NCBI GenBank assembly: GCA_900546685.1
Contig: UREB01000101.1
Coordinates: 1-6,407 of the forward strand
Length of the DNA: 6,407 nt
Direction of reading: 5' to 3'
Source: an uncultured Eubacteriales bacterium
GTDB lineage: Bacteria > Bacillota > Clostridia > Christensenellales > QAND01
Positions 1-5,213 of this stretch are shown in pieces. The first letter of the stretch is position 1, and each line of letters opens with the position of its first letter. The position numbers were made by a program, and so were the translations under genes. The notes below the pieces were generated by a model that saw only the letters and a list, made by a program, of their open reading frames with translations, was not told where the DNA came from and did not search any database.

Positions 1-1
1 G

Positions 2-832
2 GATGTACTGCCCAGCTTTACCAAGGACACCACCGACCGCAACCGCACCTCTCCCTTTGCCTTTACCGGCAATAAGTTTGAGTTCCGTATGCTGGGCTCT
101 TCGCTGAATATCGCCTGCCCCAACTACATTTTGAATACCATCGTCGCCGAGGCTCTTCGCCAGTTTGCCGATCAGCTAGAGCAGAGCGAGGACTTTGAAT
201 CTGCGCTGCATAATCTCATCGTGCAGAATTATACCGCGCATAAGCGCATTGTCTTCAACGGCAACAACTATGCGGACGAATGGGTGGAGGAAGCGGCGGC
301 CCGTGGGCTTTACAATCTGCGCACCACCGTGGATGCGCTGCCGCATTACATCAGCCAAAAAAACGTCGACCTGTTTACCCGGCACCACATCTTCACAGAG
401 CCGGAAATGCATTCCCGCTATGAGATTCTGCTGGAAAACTATGTCAAGGTTCTCAACATCGAATCGCTTACCATGCTGGATATGGCGCGCAAAAAGATCG
501 TGCCGGCCGTTGTCTCGTATATCAAGCAGCTGACCGAAACCGCCGCGGCCAAGATGACAATTTCCTCCTCCCTGCCCTGTGAAACGGAGCGGTCTCTGAT
601 CCATCGGCTTTCCTCGCTGCTGGATGCTGTCAGTCGGCAGGCAGAGGCGCTGGAGAATGCGCTGGCCCAGGCACCGGCAGACGGCGCACTGGCCCAGGCG
701 GAATATTACCGCGACAAGGTGATCCCCGCCATGACAGCGCTGCGCAGCGCCGCAGACCAGCTGGAGCCGCTTGTCGATAAGGCCCTTTGGCCCTTCCCCA
801 CATACAGCGATCTGCTGTTCAGCGTAAATTAA
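2..832 (+). CDS. glnN: Glutamine synthetase type III, C-terminal part (5' end outside window)
   Basis: This enzyme joins ammonium to glutamate with ATP to give glutamine in the cytoplasm. Only the last 276 codons are present; the family is usually about 700 residues, so the N-terminal and most catalytic parts lie upstream. The frame is open from base 2 and begins with the type III signature: PSFTKDTTDRNRTSPFAFTG at about residues 4-23, then NKFEFRMLGSS and CPNYILNTIVAEAL. The last part is helical and rich in Ala, Glu and Leu, and ends in the family-typical WPFPTYSDLLF motif just before the TAA stop. The methionine codon at 89 is internal, because conserved family sequence precedes it without a stop. 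The ammonium transporter downstream fits a shared nitrogen role. The product call is very sure; the symbol follows usage for type III enzymes in other bacteria. Confidence 0.95.
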   Translation, partial: DVLPSFTKDTTDRNRTSPFAFTGNKFEFRMLGSSLNIACPNYILNTIVAEALRQFADQLEQSEDFESALHNLIVQNYTAHKRIVFNGNNYADEWVEEAAARGLYNLRTTVDALPHYISQKNVDLFTRHHIFTEPEMHSRYEILLENYVKVLNIESLTMLDMARKKIVPAVVSYIKQLTETAAAKMTISSSLPCETERSLIHRLSSLLDAVSRQAEALENALAQAPADGALAQAEYYRDKVIPAMTALRSAADQLEPLVDKALWPFPTYSDLLFSVN

Positions 833-853
833 GCGTTTTCCATATTTTTGCAC

Positions 854-914
854 AAAGGCGTGTGACGGATACATCCCTTCTCTCCCCCCAATCGTATCCG
901 CCGCACGCCTTTTT
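854..914 (+). terminator. Rho-independent terminator or attenuator between glnN and amt
   Basis: Arms 854-872 and 894-912 form a 19-position stem (AAAGGCGTGTGACGGATAC against GTATCCGCCGCACGCCTTT) with one G-U pair and one A-C mismatch. The loop is a pyrimidine-rich 21 bases, and the T-run starts at 910. It lies 21 bases after the glnN stop codon, as expected for a terminator. It also ends only about 20 bases before the amt ribosome binding site, leaving little room for a separate amt promoter, so conditional readthrough into amt is possible. The termination hairpin is seen directly; the regulatory role is inference. Confidence 0.85.
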
Positions 915-949
915 ATATTTTTATCTTTTCGTTTAAGGAGGTATGCACT

Positions 950-2614
950 ATGTTCTCTTCCGTCGACACCATGTGGGTGCTCATCGGCGCGGCGCTGGTC
1001 TTTTTCATGCAGGCAGGCTTTGCCATGGTGGAAACCGGCTTTACCCGCGCCAAAAACGCCGGCAACATCGTCATGAAAAACCTTATGGATTTTTGCATCG
1101 GCACCCCCGTTTTCTGGGTCCTGGGCTTCGGCCTCATGTTCGGCACCGATCTTGGGGGCTTCATCGGGCTTCCGGACCTGTTTGTGCAGGGCAATTATGA
1201 TTCTACCTTCCCTACCATGGCCTTTCTGATCTTTCAGACTGTATTCTGTGCCACAGCGGCCACCATCGTATCCGGCGCTATGGCAGAGCGTACAAAGTTT
1301 TCAGCCTACTGCCTATACAGCCTTGCCATCAGCGCCGTCGTCTATCCCATTTCCGGCCACTGGATCTGGGGTGGGGGGTGGCTCAGCCAGCTCGGCTTCC
1401 ACGATTTTGCAGGCTCTACCGCCGTACACATGGTAGGCGGTGTCGCCGCCCTCATCGGCGCCAAAATGGTAGGCCCGCGCATCGGCAAATACGGCAAGGA
1501 CGGAAAGCCCCGGGCCATTCTCGGCCACAGCCTTACCCTGGGCGCGCTCGGTGTGTTCATCCTATGGTTTTGCTGGTTCGGCTTTAACGGATGCTCCACT
1601 GTATCCGCGACCGGCGATGAATCGCTGTTGTCCATGTCCAACATTTTTGTAACCACCAACCTTTCGGCCGCCGTTGCCACCCTGGCCGTCATGATCATCA
1701 CCTGGGTACGCTACAAAAAACCCGATGTTTCCATGACCCTAAACGGATCGCTGGCCGGCCTGGTGGCTGTAACGGCAGGGTGCGATATGGTCAACCCCTT
1801 CGGCGCCGCCTGCATCGGCCTCATAGCCGGGTTCGTCGTTGTTTTTGGCATCGAATTCATCGATAAAAAGCTGAAGATCGACGACCCCGTCGGCGCCATC
1901 GGCGTACACGGCCTTTGCGGCGCAACGGGCACGCTGCTCACCGGCCTGTTTGCCACAGACGGCGGCGCGTTCTACGGCGGCGGCTTCTCGTTCTTCGGCG
2001 TGCAGGCACTGGGTGTTGTCTCCGTCATCGCTTGGGTCACGGTGATGATGGTCATCATCTATACCCTCATCAAAAAAACCGTCGGCCTGCGCGTGTCCCC
2101 GGCCGAGGAGATCGCCGGCCTGGATATTACCGAGCACGGCCTGGCCAGCAGCTACGCCGATTTTATGCCCACCAACGGCTTTGTCGGCCAGAGCGCGCCG
2201 GTAGACGCCGCCATACCCGTCGAGGTCCACACCGCCTCCGGCCGCGTCGATCCTGGGCTTAAGATGACCAAGGTCGCCATCGTTGCCAACCGGAACAAGT
2301 TTGAGGCGCTCAACAGCGCGTTGAATGCCATCGGCGTCACAGGCATGACGGTCACCCAGGTCATGGGCTGCGGCGTACAGAAAGGGCACGGCGAATTTTA
2401 CCGCGGCGTAGAGGTGGAAATGGCGCTGCTTCCCAAGATCAAGGTAGAGGTGGTCGTCTCCACCGTTCCGGTGGAAACGGTGATACAGACCGCGAAAAAC
2501 GCCCTGTTCACCGGCCATATCGGCGATGGCAAGATCTTCGTCTATGATGTGGAAAATGTCGTAAAGATTCGTACCGGGGAAGAAGGCCCCGCCGCCTTGC
2601 AGGATGAGGACTAA
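950..2614 (+). CDS. amt: Ammonium transporter fused to a C-terminal PII (GlnB/GlnK) domain
   Basis: This inner-membrane ammonium channel has its own PII regulator attached. Of 554 residues, about 1-405 form the Amt channel with 11 predicted membrane segments and no cleavable signal. Key AmtB residues align: the pore histidines H160 (STAVHM) and H320 (GVHGLCG), D152 in DFAG, W144, F212 and S216 in WFGFNGCS. A linker of about 30 residues leads to the PII domain at 439-550, which aligns without gaps to E. coli PII (number plus 438). Q39 (Q477), Y46 (Y484), R47 (R485), K58 (K496), the GDGK loop and R103 (R541) are kept. Y51, the uridylylation site, is V489, K85 is H523 and R101 is K539. The start is set by AAGGAGGT at 935-942; an ATG at 943 is out of frame. 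The PII part should bind ATP/ADP and 2-oxoglutarate and gate the pore. The gene is single, between two terminators. Confidence 0.96.
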   Translation: MFSSVDTMWVLIGAALVFFMQAGFAMVETGFTRAKNAGNIVMKNLMDFCIGTPVFWVLGFGLMFGTDLGGFIGLPDLFVQGNYDSTFPTMAFLIFQTVFCATAATIVSGAMAERTKFSAYCLYSLAISAVVYPISGHWIWGGGWLSQLGFHDFAGSTAVHMVGGVAALIGAKMVGPRIGKYGKDGKPRAILGHSLTLGALGVFILWFCWFGFNGCSTVSATGDESLLSMSNIFVTTNLSAAVATLAVMIITWVRYKKPDVSMTLNGSLAGLVAVTAGCDMVNPFGAACIGLIAGFVVVFGIEFIDKKLKIDDPVGAIGVHGLCGATGTLLTGLFATDGGAFYGGGFSFFGVQALGVVSVIAWVTVMMVIIYTLIKKTVGLRVSPAEEIAGLDITEHGLASSYADFMPTNGFVGQSAPVDAAIPVEVHTASGRVDPGLKMTKVAIVANRNKFEALNSALNAIGVTGMTVTQVMGCGVQKGHGEFYRGVEVEMALLPKIKVEVVVSTVPVETVIQTAKNALFTGHIGDGKIFVYDVENVVKIRTGEEGPAALQDED

Positions 2615-2632
2615 CCGTTCTTCCTGTTTTAG

Positions 2633-2669
2633 CCGGGAAAGGAGCAACTTGCTCTTTTCCCGGTTTTTT
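2633..2669 (+). terminator. Rho-independent terminator after amt
   Basis: CCGGGAAAGGAGCAA (2633-2647) pairs with TTGCTCTTTTCCCGG (2649-2663), with one G-U pair and a very small loop, and six T residues follow at 2664-2669. It begins 18 bases after the amt stop codon and separates the nitrogen block from the next operon. Confidence 0.95.
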
Positions 2670-2680
2670 GCTGCGTTCAT

Positions 2681-2709
2681 TTGACTTTTTGCGTTCTTGG
2701 TTCTATAAT
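2681..2709 (+). promoter_or_regulatory. Sigma-A-type promoter of the DUF134-mrp-NifX-domain operon
   Basis: The -35 box TTGACT (2681-2686) and a perfect -10 box TATAAT (2704-2709) are separated by 17 bases. Transcription should start near 2716, giving a leader of about 27 bases before the first gene. The promoter lies just after the amt terminator, so the three downstream genes form their own unit. It is the best promoter match in the window. Confidence 0.85.
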
Positions 2710-2728
2710 TTGTGCATATGCCCAATAT

Positions 2729-2738
2729 AGGAGGTGAT
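2729..2738 (+). promoter_or_regulatory. Strong ribosome binding site that fixes the DUF134 start
   Basis: AGGAGGTGAT is a full match to the anti-Shine-Dalgarno sequence of 16S rRNA and sits 4 bases before the ATG at 2743. An in-frame GTG at 2734 lies inside this site and so cannot be the start used. Confidence 0.85.
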
Positions 2739-2742
2739 CGGT

Positions 2743-3117
2743 ATGCCCCGTACCAGCAAATGCCGCCGCGTCTGCGCGCTGCCGCCCAACGCGGTATTTA
2801 CCCCGCAGCAAACGCCCTGCGCTTTCGTCGTGCTCACCGTAGAGCAGGTAGAGGCCCTGCGCCTTTGCGATTTAGAGGGGTTTGATCAGGATAAGGCCGC
2901 CGAGCAGATGATGATTTCCCGTGGCACCTTGCAGCGCATTCTGTACGGCGCGCGCCGCCAGATGGCCGATGCCCTGGTTCACGGCAAAGGCATCCGCATT
3001 GAGGGCGGGCATTACCAGCTGCACCATCCGGGCTGTACCTGCCAGGCCGCCTGCCAGCATTGCAGGCTGCCGCATACCAGCGAAAATCAAGAAAACGAGG
3101 GATCCCAACATGAGTGA
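2743..3117 (+). CDS. DUF134 helix-turn-helix protein, putative regulator of the Mrp/NifX-domain operon
   Basis: The 124-residue protein opens with the family hallmark MPRTSKCRRVCALPPNAVF. The central part holds VEALRLCDLEGFDQDKAAEQ and MMISRGTLQRILYGARRQM at about residues 36-75. This is a sigma-region-4-like helix-turn-helix expected to bind DNA. The family's GKGIRIEGGHY motif follows at 81-91. Cysteines lie at 7, 11, 26 and 42, and a C-terminal cluster C98-x-C100-x3-C104-x2-C107 is preceded by two histidines, suggesting a metal or Fe-S site. A polar tail of about 15 residues ends the protein. As first gene of the operon it is likely an autoregulator or metal sensor; no family member's target is known to me, so this is inference. 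Its end overlaps the start of mrp by 8 bases, pointing to coupled translation. Confidence 0.9.
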   Translation: MPRTSKCRRVCALPPNAVFTPQQTPCAFVVLTVEQVEALRLCDLEGFDQDKAAEQMMISRGTLQRILYGARRQMADALVHGKGIRIEGGHYQLHHPGCTCQAACQHCRLPHTSENQENEGSQHE

Positions 3118-3949
3118 AGAATGCAACCACGTCTGCGAAGGCTGCCCTTCCGCAGGCAACTGCCAGAGCAATCCACAAAACACCAAAGCACAGTTCCGTG
3201 CCGATTTGAACCCCGCCAGCCGTGTGGATAAGGTCATCGGCGTCGTATCCGGCAAGGGGGGCGTGGGCAAATCCATGGTCACGTCGCTGCTGGCCATCGC
3301 TGCCAACAAAGCCGGGCACACCACCGCCATTTTGGACGCCGATATTACCGGCCCTTCCATCCCCCGCACCTTTGGCCTAAAAGAAAAGGCGGTGGGTACG
3401 GAAAACGCCATCTATCCCGTAACCACCAGCACCGGCATCCAGGTGATGAGCATCAACCTTTTGCTGGATCGTGAAAACGACCCCGTCGTTTGGCGCGGCC
3501 CCATCATCGGCGAAACCGTCAAACAGTTCTGGTCGGATGTGCTGTGGAAGGATGTCAACGTCATGTTCATCGATATGCCGCCCGGCACCGGTGATGTGCC
3601 GCTGACCGTGTACCAGTCTCTGCCGCTGGATGGCATCATCATCGTTACCTCTCCGCAGGAATTGGTCTCCATGATCGTCGGCAAGGCCGTCAATATGGCT
3701 GCCCTGATGGAGGTCCCCATCCTCGGCATCGTAGAAAATATGAGCTATGTGGAATGTCCGGACTGCGGCAAGCACATCCAGCTCTTTGGCGAAAGCCATC
3801 TGGAAGAAACCGCCTTGCAGTATAATCTGCGCATTTTGGATCGCCTGCCCATCGATCCGCAGCTGGCCCGTGCCTGCGACCAGGGCACCTTGGAGCTGTA
3901 TGGCGGCGATCTGTTGAAAAACGCGGTAGAAGCCGTAGAAAAGGTTTGA
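3110..3949 (+). CDS. mrp: Mrp/Nbp35/ApbC-family P-loop ATPase, iron-sulfur cluster carrier
   Basis: This cytoplasmic 279-residue protein is predicted to hold an Fe-S cluster and pass it to target enzymes, using ATP. The deviant Walker A motif GKGGVGKS is at 48-55. The switch region DADITGPSIPR is at 77-86, and FIDMPPGTGD, the Walker B region, is at 153-162. C216 and C219 (ECPDCG) match the CxxC that in this family bridges a cluster at the dimer interface. An N-terminal extension carries C5-x3-C9-x2-C12-x5-C18, resembling the ferredoxin-like cluster site of Nbp35 proteins; many bacterial Mrp proteins lack it. The ATG at 3110 is chosen because it starts this Cys segment and has GAGG at 3097-3100; codons upstream in frame belong to the overlapping DUF134 gene. 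The next gene starts 14 bases after the stop codon. Confidence 0.94.
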   Translation: MSEECNHVCEGCPSAGNCQSNPQNTKAQFRADLNPASRVDKVIGVVSGKGGVGKSMVTSLLAIAANKAGHTTAILDADITGPSIPRTFGLKEKAVGTENAIYPVTTSTGIQVMSINLLLDRENDPVVWRGPIIGETVKQFWSDVLWKDVNVMFIDMPPGTGDVPLTVYQSLPLDGIIIVTSPQELVSMIVGKAVNMAALMEVPILGIVENMSYVECPDCGKHIQLFGESHLEETALQYNLRILDRLPIDPQLARACDQGTLELYGGDLLKNAVEAVEKV

Positions 3950-3955
3950 AAGGAG
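3949..3955 (+). promoter_or_regulatory. Ribosome binding site fixing the start of the NifX-domain gene
   Basis: AAAGGAG overlaps the last base of the mrp stop codon and lies 8 bases before the ATG at 3964. An in-frame TTG at 3946 lies upstream of the site and is therefore unlikely to be used. The overlap suggests translational coupling with mrp. Confidence 0.75.
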
Positions 3956-3963
3956 TGCTAAAT

Positions 3964-4383
3964 ATGAAACTTGCAGTTACCGCACAAAATGGCCAGGTGT
4001 TTCAACACTTTGGCAAATGCCCGTCCTTTGCAGTATTTACCGTAGAGGGCAAAGCCGCCTCTGCGCCCGTGCTGTTGGATGCTACCGGCAGCGGCCACGC
4101 CGCCATGGCCGGCTTTTTGAAAAACAACGGCGTGGATACCGTGATCTGCGGCGGCATCGGCGCCCCGGCTAAGCAAATGCTTTTGGATCAGGGCATCCAA
4201 GTCGTCTCGGGCGCCTTCGGCGATATTGACGCCGCTGTGCAGGCGTTTTTAGACGGCACCTTGAAGGATAGCGTCCTGCCCACCTGCACCCATCATCACG
4301 GTGAGCACGAGCATGAGCACAACTGCGATTGCGGCGGCCATGGCGCGCACGGCCATGAGCACTGCGGAGGCCATCACAGCTGA
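3964..4383 (+). CDS. NifX/NifB-type dinitrogenase iron-molybdenum cofactor domain protein with His/Cys-rich tail
   Basis: Residues 1-105 of 139 form the small alpha/beta domain of the Nitro_FeMo-Co family. Hallmarks are MKLAVTAQNG, VFQHFGKCPSFAVF (residues 12-25) and VICGGIGAPAKQML (about 60-73). In nitrogen-fixing bacteria such domains carry FeMo-cofactor precursors. No nif gene is visible here, and stand-alone members occur widely in anaerobes with Mrp-type ATPases, so the cargo is unknown. From about residue 107 a tail of roughly 30 residues is almost only His, Cys, Gly and Glu: CTHHHGEHEHEHNC, then CDCGGHGAHGHEHCGGHH. It could bind several Zn, Ni, Co or Fe ions. The protein is last in a three-gene operon and probably works with the Mrp ATPase as metal or cluster carrier; that role is inference. 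Confidence 0.9.
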   Translation: MKLAVTAQNGQVFQHFGKCPSFAVFTVEGKAASAPVLLDATGSGHAAMAGFLKNNGVDTVICGGIGAPAKQMLLDQGIQVVSGAFGDIDAAVQAFLDGTLKDSVLPTCTHHHGEHEHEHNCDCGGHGAHGHEHCGGHHS

Positions 4384-4396
4384 TCCTTTCGCATTC

Positions 4397-4421
4397 AAAA
4401 GGGCCTTTCGGCCCTTTTTTT
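4397..4421 (+). terminator. Rho-independent terminator of the DUF134-mrp-NifX-domain operon
   Basis: AAAAGGGCC (4397-4405), loop TTTC and GGCCCTTTT (4410-4418) form a perfect hairpin with a T-run through 4421. It begins 13 bases after the stop codon of the NifX-domain gene. Confidence 0.95.
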
Positions 4422-4422
4422 C

Positions 4423-4451
4423 TGTACAAAACCGATTGGCCGTTTTACACT
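4423..4451 (+). promoter_or_regulatory. Possible queH promoter
   Basis: TGTACA (4423-4428) and TACACT (4446-4451) match the -35 and -10 consensus at four of six positions each, with a 17-base spacer. It lies directly after a strong terminator and before queH, so some promoter is needed here; this is the best candidate I see, but the match is modest. Confidence 0.4.
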
Positions 4452-4473
4452 ATGGGCAAAAGGATGTGGCATC

Positions 4474-5076
4474 ATGAACCAAATCAATTATGATCGGCAA
4501 ATGCAGGCGCAGATCGAATCCTTGCCCAGCGGATCCCGCCCCACCCTGCTTTTGCACAGCTGCTGCGGCCCCTGCAGCTCTGCCGTGCTAGAGCGGTTGG
4601 CGCCGCATTTTGACATCACTGTTTTTTTCTACAATCCCAACATTTTGCCCGCAGAGGAGTATCAGCACCGCCTGCGTGAACAGCGCCGCCTGCTCCGCCA
4701 AATGGTACTGCCTCGACCCATCGTGCTATGGGAAGGGCCGTATGAACCGGATGCCTTTTTCCATCAGGCCCACGGCCTGGAAAACGAGCCGGAGGGGGGC
4801 CGCCGGTGTACGGCCTGTTTTTCTCTCCGCTTACAGCGCACCGCTGAAACGGCGGCTGCGCATGGATTTGATTTTTTTACTACGACCCTGTCCGTCAGCC
4901 CTCATAAAAACGCCGCGCTCCTCAATGAAATCGGGGCGGCCCTGCAAACGGAATCCTGCCGCTTTTTGTTTGCGGATTTCAAAAAGCGCGGCGGCTACCA
5001 GCGTTCGCTTGCCTTATCCCGCCAATACGGGCTCTACCGGCAGCGCTACTGCGGATGCCCCTTTTCCCTTCGCTAG
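4474..5076 (+). CDS. queH: Epoxyqueuosine reductase QueH (former DUF208)
   Basis: QueH reduces epoxyqueuosine to queuosine in tRNA with a GUN anticodon (Asp, Asn, His, Tyr), the last step of queuosine synthesis. It replaces the cobalamin-dependent QueG. The 200-residue length is typical. Family motifs appear in order: LLLHSCCGPCSS (C30, C31, C34), VFFYNPNI (50-57), a GGRRCTACFSLRL segment (C112, C115), FFTTTLSVSPHKN (134-146) and YGLYRQRYCGCPFS (C193, C195). The first two Cys groups fit the family's [4Fe-4S] and metal site; the last CxC is also conserved. AAAAGGA at 4458-4464, 9 bases upstream of the ATG, supports this start. The gene stands alone between terminators. Its Fe-S need is compatible with the neighbouring Mrp carrier, though nothing here links them functionally. 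Confidence 0.95.
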   Translation: MNQINYDRQMQAQIESLPSGSRPTLLLHSCCGPCSSAVLERLAPHFDITVFFYNPNILPAEEYQHRLREQRRLLRQMVLPRPIVLWEGPYEPDAFFHQAHGLENEPEGGRRCTACFSLRLQRTAETAAAHGFDFFTTTLSVSPHKNAALLNEIGAALQTESCRFLFADFKKRGGYQRSLALSRQYGLYRQRYCGCPFSLR

Positions 5077-5082
5077 TCTTGC

Positions 5083-5111
5083 TTGTGGATGCGCTCTGTT
5101 TATGATAGAAT
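5083..5111 (+). promoter_or_regulatory. Possible promoter of the two-component system
   Basis: The -10 box TAGAAT (5106-5111) matches at five of six positions; a weak -35 box TTGTGG (5083-5088) lies 17 bases upstream. An alternative pairing is TTGCTT (5079-5084) with TATGAT (5101-5106), 16 bases apart. The site lies right after queH, and a start near 5118 would put both downstream hairpins in the leader of the response-regulator transcript. Confidence 0.5.
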
Positions 5112-5158
5112 GCTTGTCAGGCAGCGCAGCCGCTTTGCCTTTTTACAGCTTGTCAGGC
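5112..5158 (+). repeat. 11-base direct repeat, two copies 36 bases apart
   Basis: GCTTGTCAGGC occurs at 5112-5122 and again at 5148-5158 without mismatch. Each copy runs into the left arm of a terminator-like hairpin that ends in GCCT and a T-run, so the two 36-base units have the same layout but different stem interiors. It may be a duplicated terminator, a pair of attenuators or a pair of regulator sites. Confidence 0.8.
5119..5144 (+). terminator. First terminator-like hairpin after queH
   Basis: AGGCAGCG (5119-5126) pairs with CGC (5131-5133) and TGCCT (5136-5140) around the loop CAGC, with two bulged T bases at 5134-5135. Five T residues follow at 5140-5144. It is weaker than the next hairpin because of the bulge. 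It may end queH transcripts or attenuate those of the response regulator. Confidence 0.6.
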
Positions 5159-5181
5159 GTACCTGTCCGGTACGCCTTTTT
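5155..5181 (+). terminator. Second terminator-like hairpin, in front of the response regulator
   Basis: AGGCGTACC (5155-5163) and GGTACGCCT (5169-5177) pair perfectly around the loop TGTCC; five T residues span 5177-5181. It ends about 16 bases before the ribosome binding site of the response-regulator gene, so no promoter fits behind it. Expression must either read through it or be attenuated by it. Confidence 0.85.
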
Positions 5182-5197
5182 GCTTCGTTTTCTCAAA

Positions 5198-5213
5198 AGG
5201 AGGGGGAACTCCT
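5198..5213 (+). promoter_or_regulatory. Ribosome binding site inside a small hairpin, response regulator
   Basis: The site AAGGAGGG (5197-5204) fixes the ATG at 5214. Its core AGGAG (5198-5202) is complementary to CTCCT (5209-5213), directly before the start codon, with a 6-base loop. A 5-pair stem could partly hide the site from the ribosome. The complementarity is seen; an effect on translation is inference. Confidence 0.45.

Noticed and set aside
176..874. Open frame of 232 codons on the - strand opposite the glutamine synthetase gene
   Set aside because: The + strand frame carries unmistakable family sequence; the opposite frame shows no recognisable protein.
833..949. ANTAR target RNA before amt
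   Set aside because: I looked for two adjacent hairpins with six-base loops; only one long hairpin with a 21-base loop is visible.
1739..2725. Long open frame of 328 codons on the - strand opposite amt
   Set aside because: It lies opposite a clear transporter-PII gene, runs across a strong terminator, and its translation resembles no family I know; it arises from the GC-rich codon use of the + strand gene.
2734..2742. GTG start for the DUF134 gene
   Set aside because: The GTG lies inside the ribosome binding site, and the family normally begins MPR, as the ATG at 2743 gives.
2921..3109. N-terminal extension of the mrp frame
   Set aside because: The extra codons overlap the DUF134 gene in another frame; the ATG at 3110 begins a Cys-rich segment expected for Nbp35-like proteins.
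3964..4383. Nitrogen fixation locus
   Set aside because: The NifX/NifB-type domain alone does not show nitrogen fixation; no nifHDK, nifE or nifN sequence is present, and such domains are common in non-fixing anaerobes.
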